From NCBI GenBank assembly GCA_002787535.1, contig PCXB01000041.1, positions 57,100-121,099 on the forward strand: DNA of 64,000 bases, read 5' to 3'. Positions 8,552 to 17,233 of the stretch are shown piece after piece (position 1 is the first letter of the stretch; every line of letters starts with the position of its first letter). The notes below the pieces were generated by a model. It was given only the letters and a program-made list of their open reading frames with translations. It was not told the DNA's origin and did no database searches. The position numbers and the translations under genes are program-made. This stretch comes from Deltaproteobacteria bacterium CG11_big_fil_rev_8_21_14_0_20_45_16 (GTDB lineage: Bacteria > Bdellovibrionota > UBA2394).

Positions 8552-9970
8552 ATGTTGTGGAACAGCCTAGTTGCCCTTTACTTAACATCCAGTTCTGTTT
8601 TTGCTCAGCCGGCCCAAGATTTTAAGTTAAAGATGAACCTTGAGGCCGTTAAAAAACGCCTCGTTGCCTATGGCCCCAATGTTGGATTCTCACTACGTGA
8701 GTTAGATGGGACCGAATTATTTGAGTACCAATCTAATCTGGCATTTCCTCCGGCCAGTGTGGCCAAGCTAATATCTACAGCATGCAGTCTCGAAGAGTTG
8801 GGCCCGGACTTTCAATTGACGACAGAGTTTAGCTACAGTGGTCAGATTCAAAATGGCGTGCTTAATGGAGACTTGGTCGTTGTGGCAGGTGGCGATTTCA
8901 GCTTTGTTGTCGAAGACCTAAAGATGCTTATTGAAAAAATTCGTTTTGTTCATCAGATCAAAGAAATTACCGGAAAAATAATTATCGACACTTCCTATCT
9001 AACGTCTCCGACCCTTTCTGGATTCAATGGTTTTGAGGGTGACAATGGTAGATCATTCTCGGCCAAACTTTCGGCGCTTCCTATTAATCACAATTCTTTT
9101 GAGATATGGATCGTTCCCTTAAGCGATAAAACGGCTCGAGTTGAAATTCAGCCATACGGAGCCGTGGATCTTAAAATTATTAATCAGCTTAAAGTCATCC
9201 CAGGTCGTTGGGGAGGAAGTCGAACAAATTTGGATTATCGTCCGAGCGAGAAGAAGCTTATTTTGACGGGACATATCGGTGAGGGAGACGAGCCTAAAGT
9301 TTATTATCGCGCTTTGGATGATCCGTATGATTCTTTCATTCGCTTGTTCAGTGTTAATTTTGCCGCCTTAGGTGGCAAGTGGGCGCCTCGATATGTGATA
9401 GCCGCGAAGCCAGCTGGATCTCGGCCGCTATTGACCCACCGTTCAAGGGCAGTTAGTCGACTGCTAATTGATATCAACAAGCTTTCCACAAATCTTGGTG
9501 CAGAAATGGTTTTGATGGCTGCAGCGGCTCATAAGTTTGGGAAGCCGACGAGTGAAGAAAAATCTCGAGCATTGCTTCAGGATTGTATTCGAAACTTCGG
9601 AATCGGCGCGGAAGACATTTTGTTGGAGAACGCGTCGGGACTTAGCCGTCTATCAAAAGTAAAACCTGGAGCCTTGTCGCGATTTCTGTCGAAAATGAGT
9701 ATGAAAGTCTATTTTCCCGAACTTCTCGTGACGCTTTCGGTCTTGGGCCGGGATGGAACAACCCGCTCAAGATTAAAGGATTTGGAAGCTCGAGCCCGAT
9801 TGAAGACCGGAAGTTTGTCAGACGTTCGAGCACTGGCAGGTTATGTCTCCCCAGCTCCTGGACGAGCTTGGAGTATGGTCCTTTTCTTTAATTGCAAATC
9901 CTGCGATTTGCAGAAGTGGCATGATGTAGAGGACGGTATTCTGAGGCTACTTATAGAGGGCAAGAGCTAA
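8552..9970 (+). CDS. dacB: D-alanyl-D-alanine carboxypeptidase/endopeptidase (PBP4 family, S13)
   Basis: Periplasmic penicillin-binding protein that trims or cleaves peptidoglycan peptides. An N-terminal signal peptide (about residues 1-18, ending near VFAQ) is followed by the three serine-active motifs: SxxK as S69-VA-K72, SxN as S312-T-N314 and KTG at 418-420. The roughly 240 residues between the first two motifs hold the inserted domains typical of PBP4. The 472-residue length fits DacB. No clear Shine-Dalgarno precedes the ATG, and a TATAAA at about 8529 may be a -10 element with a very short leader. In predatory Bdellovibrio, PBP4-type enzymes remodel prey wall. Whether this one does is not visible from sequence. 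Confidence 0.9.
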   Translation: MLWNSLVALYLTSSSVFAQPAQDFKLKMNLEAVKKRLVAYGPNVGFSLRELDGTELFEYQSNLAFPPASVAKLISTACSLEELGPDFQLTTEFSYSGQIQNGVLNGDLVVVAGGDFSFVVEDLKMLIEKIRFVHQIKEITGKIIIDTSYLTSPTLSGFNGFEGDNGRSFSAKLSALPINHNSFEIWIVPLSDKTARVEIQPYGAVDLKIINQLKVIPGRWGGSRTNLDYRPSEKKLILTGHIGEGDEPKVYYRALDDPYDSFIRLFSVNFAALGGKWAPRYVIAAKPAGSRPLLTHRSRAVSRLLIDINKLSTNLGAEMVLMAAAAHKFGKPTSEEKSRALLQDCIRNFGIGAEDILLENASGLSRLSKVKPGALSRFLSKMSMKVYFPELLVTLSVLGRDGTTRSRLKDLEARARLKTGSLSDVRALAGYVSPAPGRAWSMVLFFNCKSCDLQKWHDVEDGILRLLIEGKS

Positions 9971-9978
9971 AGCAAAGC

Positions 9979-10008
9979 TTGCCTCGAGGCTTTCGTGCTC
10001 GGTATCAT
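9979..10008 (+). promoter_or_regulatory. Possible sigma70-type promoter of the TIGR02147 gene
   Basis: TTGCCT and TATCAT are separated by 18 bases and end 11 bases before the ATG at 10020. The predicted transcript would have a leader of only about five bases, consistent with the absence of a ribosome-binding site. Confidence 0.3.
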
Positions 10009-10019
10009 AACAATGTATT

Positions 10020-10868
10020 ATGTCTTCTGTAGATATCTATAGCTATTTGAACTATCGAGATTTCTGTAGAGATTTTTATGTTTTTCGAAAAAAAACAGAT
10101 TCTAATTTTTCTTATCGTTACTTTGCGCGCAAGGCTGAAGTCGCGCCCGCCTACCTCAAGCATGTGATTGATGGAAAACGTAACCTCTCGCCCGAGATGA
10201 GTGTGCGATTTGGTTATGGGATGGATTTGAGCGAGAAGGAAGTCGAATACTTCGAGAACTTGGTGCGATTTAATCAGGCGACAAGCCTAGAGGATAAAAC
10301 AACTTACTTAGAGCGATTGAGAAGGAAGCGGACGCGAAGTTTGCGAAGCCTCAGCATGGCGGAAGCCGCTTTGCTCTTGAGCCATTGGTATGTCGTTGCG
10401 ATTAAGGAATTGGTCGTCAATCTTAACACGATAGAAGTTGAAAGAATCCAAGCAGCTCTGAGAAGAAAACTTCCTGAAGGTCTCATCGAAAGAACGCTGG
10501 AAGATCTTATGACTATGGGATGGTTGGAGCAGGTTGATGGTCAGTGGCGATCGCAGGTTTCGCAGATTAAATTTCCGGATGAAGTTAAAAGTTATGTGGT
10601 ACGATCCTTTCATCGTCAGATGTTAGAGCTTGCGCAAGAGGCTCTTGAGGATGAATTGGATCGCCGTGAGTTTGGCGCGGCTGTATTTAGTTTTCCGACT
10701 CATCGCTACCCTGAGCTCAAATCCAAAATCAAAGAACTACAAGCGGAGTTGGTCAGCTATGTTCAGGATATTACAGATTCTCATATTCGAGAGAACTCTG
10801 CAGATGTGCAGAAGATTTATTTCTTTGGTGTTCAATGTTTCAGCCTTCAAAATGAGGAGTCAAAATGA
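10020..10868 (+). CDS. TIGR02147-family protein, putative transcriptional regulator
   Basis: A 282-residue cytoplasmic protein with the TIGR02147 (DUF4423-type) layout. It opens with DIYSYLNYRDFCRDFY and continues with a helix-turn-helix-like segment around YFARKAEVAPAYLKHVIDGKRNLS, which resembles an XRE-type DNA-binding region. A helical C-terminal half follows. The family is expanded in Bdellovibrio-like bacteria and Fibrobacter and has no settled function, so DNA binding is inference. Its stop overlaps the start of the next gene, a predicted lipoprotein, as ATGA. The two products are therefore probably made together and may be functional partners. Confidence 0.78.
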   Translation: MSSVDIYSYLNYRDFCRDFYVFRKKTDSNFSYRYFARKAEVAPAYLKHVIDGKRNLSPEMSVRFGYGMDLSEKEVEYFENLVRFNQATSLEDKTTYLERLRRKRTRSLRSLSMAEAALLLSHWYVVAIKELVVNLNTIEVERIQAALRRKLPEGLIERTLEDLMTMGWLEQVDGQWRSQVSQIKFPDEVKSYVVRSFHRQMLELAQEALEDELDRREFGAAVFSFPTHRYPELKSKIKELQAELVSYVQDITDSHIRENSADVQKIYFFGVQCFSLQNEESK

Positions 10869-12499
10869 AAATTAAATTTTATTTATCAGCGTTATCTTTA
10901 CTTTCTTTAGTTTCCGTTGGCTGTGTAGAAGAGCCGCAAAACCCTACGAAGCCCGAAGGAGATATTGTATGGGTGGGCAATGGGCTGTCCGGTTCTCAAG
11001 ATTTGAAGTGGGCCTTTAACCAAGGTTTTGTCGTTGATCTCAAGAAGTCTGATGGCGTGGTTTACACGATGAGTTTGGGTGCCGATGGCGTGCACGAAGT
11101 CGTGACAAACACGAAGGATGAAGCCGTATTGGTTAGACTAGATTGGCTGACGAAGGGTGAAAACGACGAAGAGATTGTCAAACTACAGGTTCATAAAACT
11201 GCGGAGCAAAAGCCTTGTCGTCACTATGAATCAAAGGAAGATGGCATTCTGGTGTGCCGACAAGATCTTGAGAATCTCTCTATCCATCCTGACTTCGCCC
11301 CCGAATTTTTGGCGGATGGTAGCGTATTGTACGTGAACGATAGCAGGGACTTGCATTTGAAGGCTGAAGCTGGGGATCGACTTTTAGAAGCCTCCATTGG
11401 TTCCTATTTATTGGATGGATCTCAGAGGTTATTTGTTAAGAATCAATTTTCATCCAGTTGGCATTTGATAGATTGGAATTCCACTTCGAATAATGAGCCG
11501 GTAGTGACGGAGAATGATTTTGTGACCAAAGCTTCTCATTACTCCTTCGAGTTTACAGCCTTTAGAGTCTTTCTTGGTGAACAAAAGGAAATTATTGTGC
11601 TGATGTTGGGAGATATGCCTGGTTTATATAAATTGCAGGCAGAAAGTAATGCCTTCGATCTCGTTCAGGCTTGGCCCGAGAGCTTAGATTTAATCGAAGA
11701 TGCAACCGATCAACGCCTCGAAGGAAACCCACTGGTATTGAAAGCTTTGGATAGGAGTCTTAAGCAGCCGAGCGAGAGCCTCTATCAAATTACTGAGAGC
11801 GGGATTGTCTTAGTTGTTGAAGAAGCCACTTCAACACCCATTAATGAGCCAGCCCTTGTTGAGAATACAAGCCTTAGTTCGGCTATCTCGACAATGGCCG
11901 TTCAGAGTAATGAATCGAGTCTTCTTTATATGGATGAAGTTGATGGAAGGAAATCCGTTCAATTTTGCGACCGCCAAATGAGCGACTCAGTTACTGAAGA
12001 ATCGATGACTTTTGGCTCTAATAGGCAAGATGAGAGCTTGGCGATGAGTTGTCAGCCAGTTTTGATCGAAGATGATTTTTTGGTTGAAGAAGTTGTCTTG
12101 CTGGATAGAGGGCATTTTTTGGCGATTGGCCGTTTGGAAAATCAAGAGCCTTCTGAACTAGAAATTGATCCCACGACAGCTTCGGACTTCAGTGCAGATC
12201 CAATTGTGGCGGCTGACTCAACTACAGAAGCCGTTGAGTCTAGGCAAAGCGTAATTGTCTATTCTGTAGAACGAGCGAAGCGCGGCTTCGAACTTAAGGT
12301 TGTGTCGGTCTATGATCTTCCGGATAACATGCTTGGCTTCCGTTACGTTGAATTGTCAAAGAATGTGGAGCTAATTCCAGACGAGAGTCGAGCTCCAGAA
12401 GAAACTCCTAGCGCTCCATCGGAGGATCGGAAGCCTTCAAGTGAAAATCCTAAGGAGGAGCTTAAAACTGGTAACCAATCCCAACATTTGCCTCGATAG
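10865..12499 (+). CDS. Predicted lipoprotein, partner of the TIGR02147 gene
   Basis: A 544-residue secreted protein with no family I recognise. The N-terminus MKIKFYLSALSLLSLVSVGC is a lipoprotein signal peptide, with the lipidated cysteine at residue 20. The rest is acidic and Ser/Thr-rich, without obvious helices or catalytic motifs. It ends in a low-complexity Pro/Ser/Glu tail (EETPSAPSEDRKPSSENP). Strand-rich segments such as GSYLLDGSQRLFVKNQF are compatible with a beta-propeller or repeat fold, but this is a guess. It starts by ATGA overlap with the TIGR02147 gene and runs 38 bases into the 3' end of the convergent barrel-protein gene. Confidence 0.7.
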   Translation: MKIKFYLSALSLLSLVSVGCVEEPQNPTKPEGDIVWVGNGLSGSQDLKWAFNQGFVVDLKKSDGVVYTMSLGADGVHEVVTNTKDEAVLVRLDWLTKGENDEEIVKLQVHKTAEQKPCRHYESKEDGILVCRQDLENLSIHPDFAPEFLADGSVLYVNDSRDLHLKAEAGDRLLEASIGSYLLDGSQRLFVKNQFSSSWHLIDWNSTSNNEPVVTENDFVTKASHYSFEFTAFRVFLGEQKEIIVLMLGDMPGLYKLQAESNAFDLVQAWPESLDLIEDATDQRLEGNPLVLKALDRSLKQPSESLYQITESGIVLVVEEATSTPINEPALVENTSLSSAISTMAVQSNESSLLYMDEVDGRKSVQFCDRQMSDSVTEESMTFGSNRQDESLAMSCQPVLIEDDFLVEEVVLLDRGHFLAIGRLENQEPSELEIDPTTASDFSADPIVAADSTTEAVESRQSVIVYSVERAKRGFELKVVSVYDLPDNMLGFRYVELSKNVELIPDESRAPEETPSAPSEDRKPSSENPKEELKTGNQSQHLPR

Positions 12500-13214
12500 G
12501 TTCGATGTAGAGAGTTTGTTGCACAAACAGTCCTTCAAAGAGTGGCCAATATGACGAAACGCCGTTTCGAATGAATATATGGCTTTCGCTTGGATTCGTG
12601 TCGGTAAGTTGAGTATAACTTACTTGAAAAATATAGGAAATCTGTGCCCATAAAAGTCTATGATAAGCGCCAATCAATAGTGAGGATGTGAGGCCATACA
12701 TGGCTGGACCATCGACAATGTAGTTGGCTCCGACATTAACACTCACCGCTGGAATCATGTCCGTATAAACGATATTTGCAAAATCCAAGATTTGAAAACC
12801 GAGATTTCCAAATACCGAAGAAGCGCTTAGAGAATTTAGAATATAGCTAAAACCACCATCGAGATAAAAGCCGTATGGGAAGCCAGCCCCCGCCTTAAGC
12901 GAAATTGATTTTAAAGAATCAGGCGCGAAGCGATCGGAAGTGGCCAGTGCCACTTGGCTATCATTCAAGTCAAAGATGTCGCCTTCGGTTTCAAAGAATA
13001 GTTTATAGGGTCCTGGTAGCTTGCTTCGGTTTAAGGGGCGATGAAGGCTAAACTGAAGCGCTTCCATCGTATAATTCATAATTTTTTCATAGGTATCGCG
13101 ATTGCCCGTCTTGATGGCGGTAAGGCTTGAGTTATTAAAATCAAACTCATTCGCATAGACGAAAGACAACGAAAAGGGGCAGAATATTAAGAATAACAAT
13201 AGCTTAGACTTCAT
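12462..13214 (-). CDS. Predicted outer-membrane beta-barrel protein
   Basis: A 250-residue exported protein of unknown specificity. A clear signal peptide (MKSKLLLFLIFCPFSLSFVYA) precedes alternating polar/hydrophobic strands, and the chain ends in GIGYQF, a terminal aromatic residue as preferred by the BAM machinery. An AGGAGG ribosome-binding site sits nine bases before the ATG. A perfect 20-bp palindrome lies immediately upstream at 13233-13252. The gene converges on, and overlaps by 38 bases, the lipoprotein gene, so the two transcripts could affect each other. Function is unknown; a transport or adhesion role is speculative. Confidence 0.68.
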   Translation of the reverse strand: MKSKLLLFLIFCPFSLSFVYANEFDFNNSSLTAIKTGNRDTYEKIMNYTMEALQFSLHRPLNRSKLPGPYKLFFETEGDIFDLNDSQVALATSDRFAPDSLKSISLKAGAGFPYGFYLDGGFSYILNSLSASSVFGNLGFQILDFANIVYTDMIPAVSVNVGANYIVDGPAMYGLTSSLLIGAYHRLLWAQISYIFQVSYTQLTDTNPSESHIFIRNGVSSYWPLFEGLFVQQTLYIEPIEANVGIGYQF

Positions 13215-13232
13215 GGGAGATTCCTCCTGTAA

Positions 13233-13252
13233 CTTATGGTTTAAACCATAAG
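13233..13252. promoter_or_regulatory. Perfect 20-bp palindrome between divergent barrel-protein and asd genes
   Basis: CTTATGGTTTAAACCATAAG is its own reverse complement. It starts five bases beyond the ribosome-binding site of the barrel-protein gene, 18 bases from its ATG and about 35 bases from the asd start. Its position and perfect two-fold symmetry suggest an operator for a dimeric regulator. It could also form a cruciform or hairpin in the leader RNA. Confidence 0.5.
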
Positions 13253-13287
13253 GTTCTCTGTTATACAGACTAGCGAAGGAGTCGCGA

Positions 13288-14331
13288 GTGAGAAACCAAA
13301 AAGTAAATATCGCTGTAGTTGGGGCGACGGGGATGGTCGGCCGAGAAATGCTTCGAGTTTTGGAAGATCGAGATTTTCCAATCGATCAGCTATTTGTTTT
13401 TGCTTCAGAGAGAAGCGAGGGCGAAATCGTCGCTTTTAACGGCAAGGACTATCGAATCGAGGCCTTGAAACCAGAGGCCTTTGAGGGCAAGTCCATTGAT
13501 TTTGCTTTGTTTGCGACCGATGCGGCGATTTCGGCGGAGTATGCGCCTCGGGCGGCTGCTGCAGGCGCTGTCGTAATTGATAATTCGAGTCATTTTCGAA
13601 TGCAAAACGACATTCCTCTTATTGTTCCCGAAGTGAATCCGGACGAGATTTCCAAAGCCGCTCAACATGGGATTATCGCCAATCCCAATTGCTCCACGAT
13701 TCAGATGGTTGTTTGTTTGAAAGCACTTAATGATTCGGTACCGATCAAGCGAGTGGTGGTTTCCACTTACCAATCGGTTTCCGGAGCCGGTTTGGATGCT
13801 ATGAATGAATTACAAACTCAGGTGGGCGAATTATTTGCTGGTCGCGACGTCAATGCCAAAATTTTTCCTCATCGTATTGCCTTTAATTGCATTCCTCATA
13901 TTGATACCTTTTTGGAAAATGGCATGACTAAGGAAGAGATGAAGATGATCAATGAAACTCGAAAAATCTTAAATCTTCCCAACCTCCTGATTACGGCTAC
14001 GGCCGTTCGAGTTCCGGTATTTATTGGTCATTGTGAGAGTCTGAATATAGAATTTAATTCAGATTTTAGCGCGGAAGAAGCGCGTGAAGTCTTGCATAAT
14101 ACACCGGGACTTGTCGTCATGGATGATCCAGGATCTCGCTTGTATCCAACGGCCTTTGATTCGGCCGGACAGGACGAAATTCTTGTGGGTCGAATTCGCA
14201 AAGATGAGTCAGTGCCTTTCGGACTTCATCTGTGGATCGCCGCTGACAACATCAGAAAAGGGGCCGCTACCAATGCCGTTCAAATTGCCGAACTTTGTTT
14301 GGAAAAAAACTTTAGCCGCGTTGCTGCTTAG
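13288..14331 (+). CDS. asd: Aspartate-semialdehyde dehydrogenase
   Basis: Reduces aspartyl phosphate to aspartate semialdehyde with NADPH, the branch point to lysine, diaminopimelate, threonine and methionine. The 347 residues contain GATGMVG (nucleotide-binding loop), ASERSEG, NPNCSTIQM with catalytic C135, and YQSVSGAG, which together identify the non-proteobacterial-type enzyme. The start is GTG, supported by AAGGAG six bases upstream. The last 59 bases also encode the signal peptide of the following gene in another frame, an unusually long overlap for two unrelated functions. Confidence 0.96.
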   Translation: MRNQKVNIAVVGATGMVGREMLRVLEDRDFPIDQLFVFASERSEGEIVAFNGKDYRIEALKPEAFEGKSIDFALFATDAAISAEYAPRAAAAGAVVIDNSSHFRMQNDIPLIVPEVNPDEISKAAQHGIIANPNCSTIQMVVCLKALNDSVPIKRVVVSTYQSVSGAGLDAMNELQTQVGELFAGRDVNAKIFPHRIAFNCIPHIDTFLENGMTKEEMKMINETRKILNLPNLLITATAVRVPVFIGHCESLNIEFNSDFSAEEAREVLHNTPGLVVMDDPGSRLYPTAFDSAGQDEILVGRIRKDESVPFGLHLWIAADNIRKGAATNAVQIAELCLEKNFSRVAA

Positions 14332-16339
14332 TGCTTTCTTCCTTTCGCCAGCTAAGGCGATTGAAGATGACGTCTTTTCTTTGAAGGGGCAAGTTCAGGG
14401 GCTTCGAGGGGTTAACGTTCAGCATATGGCTTTGCGTTCAGATGGACGTTATCTTTTCTATTCAACGGGTGGGGCAAGCTGGAATGTGATCGATCTTCTC
14501 GATATGGTGACGAAGGCTGCCGAAGATGTGGCCGTAGATGCCAGCGTTCAGGGACTTTTTTTGGATGGGGACAGGCGCTTGATTGTAGCGACGACAGAAG
14601 GCGCACAATATTTTGATGTCACAGAGGTTTTTGAGCCTGAAGAGGAAACTAAAAATGGGGCGGCTGATAAATATGTTCGACCCACTTCAGCACAAACGAG
14701 TGTCGAATCGGTCTGTATGAATGCAGCCAAGACGCTGTACTTTTTAGAAATATCCTCGATCGAGAACCGATATAACATTATTCGCTCGGTTGCCGATAAA
14801 AAGGATGTGGATGAAGTAGAGTGGGCGACCTTGTTTCCTTCCTTTCCCAATCGATTAACACCTGATGGAATTATTCGATGTGCGGCCAATGAGATTCTCT
14901 TGGGGGCTGAAGATTTGGAAGAAGCGGATTTCAATCTTACGATAGCACGCATGGCCTATTCGAGTTTTGGATCTTCGGCGGAGACCTATGTCATTCCGGA
15001 TGATGCTTTGGGAGTACTCAAAACTGATGTGGAGCTCTTTGATATTAAGGACTTTGTATTGTCGCCAGCTAAAGACAGGGCGTTTTTGATGTTCAATGCC
15101 GCCCTGGAAAGCTTTCAAGATAAGGCCTCCCATACTCAAATCTTGTCTTTGCCAACGAGCTTATCGGGTGATTTTAGTATCGGCATGGGAGCTGCGGGAG
15201 CGGCTATTGCCGCCTATCGCTTAAGTGAAACCGATTACCTCTCCTTTTTTATGGGGCTTAATTATTTTGATAGTGTGCTCAATCCAGATGCCGACCAATT
15301 GCTAACTTTGCCGATGGCTTCCTTCAGTTCGTCGCTACCGAGTAATGTTTTCGGCGACGATGAAGATAGGGGTGAGGCAGTATATGGATCTTCTTCTATT
15401 GGCAGCGTAATGGGATCCGAATGGCTTTCTACCAAGAATGATCAGTATGTTTATGGTCTAAGCGAGAGCTCAGGAGTTAGTCTTTTAACGAAGGGGCCTT
15501 CGCTTGAGTTTTCGGTTTCGCCTGGATCGACTCTGACCAGCTCACAACCGTTGAGTTTTGGATTGATTTCGGATCGTGAGGTTAAAGTTGAGATTCGTTA
15601 TGATCCGGATGCGGACCCGAAGGGAGATTCTGGTGGTTTGGATTTTGAAAAGGGACGATTGATCAAGTCGCTGTATCTTACGAAGGATACGGCTCAAAAT
15701 ATTCAAATTACAGCTAGCGAATTGTCGATTTCCAAGAATGGCGATCAGGGCATCACGATATTCGCTCAACCCAAAGAAGTTCTAGATGGTTCCCAGACCG
15801 CACGTTTGGGTGCGACATTTAGTTATGATCCTCCGCCAAAAGCTGTGACAGGATTTCGACTCGGTGCTGGCGATCAAAGTATCCATGTCTACTTTTCGAC
15901 CAATCTTAGTTCGGATGATATCCGCGAAGTTCAAGTTTATTTTAGTTATACCGCTTCGGATCTCGACACTCTCCCTACTTCAGATATTGAGAAAGTCGCC
16001 TGGTCCCGAACTGTAACGGGAGTCGGCAGTCGAAGTCTCACATCTCCTACGGTTCTTCCCAGCTCTGGGTCTTTGGGAAAACATGTGATCGCTCCCATCG
16101 AAAATAATCAGGATATTTGCGTTCGCGTTTTGGTAGTCGATACTTCCGGACAGTATAGCGATACCAATCCTGCAGCCCTTTGTGATTCACCCGTGAAGAC
16201 TCGAAGTTTAGCTGCGGCCTTTGGGGGAACGAATTCGTGTGCGATGACTCCATTAGGTTCCATGCCAGTGGTGTTTTTGTTCTTTCTATTGCTTGTCTCC
16301 CGGTACCGGTGGATTAGAAGTCAGAGATTTCTGCCCTAG
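14273..16339 (+). CDS. Exported beta-rich protein with fibronectin-like domain and Cys-TM-Arg C-terminal anchor
   Basis: The ORF track starts at 14084, but that part is only an out-of-frame reading of asd. The ATG at 14273 gives a proper signal peptide (MPFKLPNFVWKKTLAALLL..., cleavage after AKA) and a 688-residue protein. The body has propeller-like repeats, then a sandwich domain near residues 505-620 that resembles fibronectin type III (VTGFRLGAGDQSIHVYFS). The C-terminus reads GGTNSCAMTPLG, then a hydrophobic helix, then RYRWIRSQR. This tripartite tail resembles MYXO-CTERM/GlyGly-CTERM sorting signals. The protein is therefore probably anchored at the membrane or surface. Family and partner are unknown. 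The start overlaps asd by 59 bases. Confidence 0.72.
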   Translation: MPFKLPNFVWKKTLAALLLSAFFLSPAKAIEDDVFSLKGQVQGLRGVNVQHMALRSDGRYLFYSTGGASWNVIDLLDMVTKAAEDVAVDASVQGLFLDGDRRLIVATTEGAQYFDVTEVFEPEEETKNGAADKYVRPTSAQTSVESVCMNAAKTLYFLEISSIENRYNIIRSVADKKDVDEVEWATLFPSFPNRLTPDGIIRCAANEILLGAEDLEEADFNLTIARMAYSSFGSSAETYVIPDDALGVLKTDVELFDIKDFVLSPAKDRAFLMFNAALESFQDKASHTQILSLPTSLSGDFSIGMGAAGAAIAAYRLSETDYLSFFMGLNYFDSVLNPDADQLLTLPMASFSSSLPSNVFGDDEDRGEAVYGSSSIGSVMGSEWLSTKNDQYVYGLSESSGVSLLTKGPSLEFSVSPGSTLTSSQPLSFGLISDREVKVEIRYDPDADPKGDSGGLDFEKGRLIKSLYLTKDTAQNIQITASELSISKNGDQGITIFAQPKEVLDGSQTARLGATFSYDPPPKAVTGFRLGAGDQSIHVYFSTNLSSDDIREVQVYFSYTASDLDTLPTSDIEKVAWSRTVTGVGSRSLTSPTVLPSSGSLGKHVIAPIENNQDICVRVLVVDTSGQYSDTNPAALCDSPVKTRSLAAAFGGTNSCAMTPLGSMPVVFLFFLLLVSRYRWIRSQRFLP

Positions 16340-16405
16340 CCTTTGGAATCCCAAGGTTTTTCCGGGGAGTTCCCGTATTTAGAATTCGAGATAAAATATA
16401 TATTC

Positions 16406-17002
16406 ATGACAGCATTGGTCGAACCAGAGCTACGGGCGCCCTCCCTTAAGCAAGTAAAGGAAGTGTGCGCGAATCTCAATAAGGCAGCTATCGTAACCGG
16501 CATCGCCTTCCTTGGTCTTCAGATAATCGTTGAGCTGCTCAAGACCTGGAGATATATGGAGTTCGTAAGTGTCTTTGAAAGTCTGTTTAATTTAGCAATT
16601 TCTACTGGCGTCTCCATTACGGTTTGTGCCGTTGCAATCATGGTTCAAAGAGTTTTGCTAAGCAAATGGTCAGATAGACAGAAGCAGCTTATCCAAATGG
16701 GGAAGGTCGTTGAGGTTAAAATTATCGGGAGTCAGATGGGACATATGGATGGCGACTTAGGAATCAGGGAATGGGATCTCAAGATGGTTCTTAATATCGC
16801 CTTTAGCATAATGAAATTTATGCAAAACTGGGTGCCGACCTATAGCTTTCAATTTGAAGTTGTGCTCCCCAATGGAAGAAAATTCAAGCGCTACCAACAC
16901 TGGATGTATCGCGAGCAGCAACCCCTTAAGTTCGAAGCGGATAAATCTTACGCTTTTGTCGATCCCCGTAAGCCCGAAAATTCTCGTCTGATTTTTGGTT
17001 AA
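16406..17002 (+). CDS. Small membrane protein of unknown function
   Basis: Two hydrophobic helices (about residues 27-48 and 60-85, counted from the chosen start) precede a soluble C-terminal domain of about 110 residues with KVVEVKIIGSQMG and FEVVLPNGRKFKRYQHWM. That domain looks like a small beta-rich fold facing the cytoplasm. I do not recognise the family. The track's start at 16343 is a TTG with no ribosome-binding site. The ATG at 16406 (MTALVEPELRAPS) gives a normal cytoplasmic N-terminus and is preferred, 198 residues. It lies just downstream of the anchored surface protein, with a terminator-like hairpin after its stop. Confidence 0.6.
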   Translation: MTALVEPELRAPSLKQVKEVCANLNKAAIVTGIAFLGLQIIVELLKTWRYMEFVSVFESLFNLAISTGVSITVCAVAIMVQRVLLSKWSDRQKQLIQMGKVVEVKIIGSQMGHMDGDLGIREWDLKMVLNIAFSIMKFMQNWVPTYSFQFEVVLPNGRKFKRYQHWMYREQQPLKFEADKSYAFVDPRKPENSRLIFG

Positions 17003-17024
17003 ATTCATTTAAAAATTCAAAACT

Positions 17025-17052
17025 GATCTCGATAAAGAGATCTTGTTTTTTA
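17025..17052 (+). terminator. Probable intrinsic terminator
   Basis: GATCTC, a six-base loop and GAGATC make a perfect 6-bp stem, followed by TTGTTTTTT. It lies 22 bases after the stop of the small membrane protein, in the correct orientation for it. Confidence 0.55.
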
Positions 17053-17083
17053 TCTGGATGTTTTGTTGAAAAAGTTTGAGGAC

Positions 17084-17152
17084 AAAAAAATTGGGCCTAG
17101 CGTTTGAGAAATCGGAGGGGAGGGGATTGAGATCTTTTGGCGCCAGGCCCAA
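17084..17152 (-). terminator. Possible long-loop terminator of the RNase J transcript
   Basis: On the minus strand TTGGGCCT and AGGCCCAA form a perfect 8-bp stem around a 46-base loop, followed directly by seven Ts. It lies about 80 bases beyond the rnj stop. The large loop is atypical, so this may instead be a small structured RNA or chance. Confidence 0.4.
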
Positions 17153-17233
17153 ACTCTTAATAACTTGTTCCCTGTAAATATGACCGATGGCGCAGATTGT
17201 CAAAATAAAAAGTTAAGATTTTGTTGGGACGCG

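Noticed and set aside
17009-17203. 64-residue minus-strand ORF between the small membrane protein and rnj.
   Set aside because: It spans two terminator-like hairpins, has no ribosome-binding site and no recognisable similarity.
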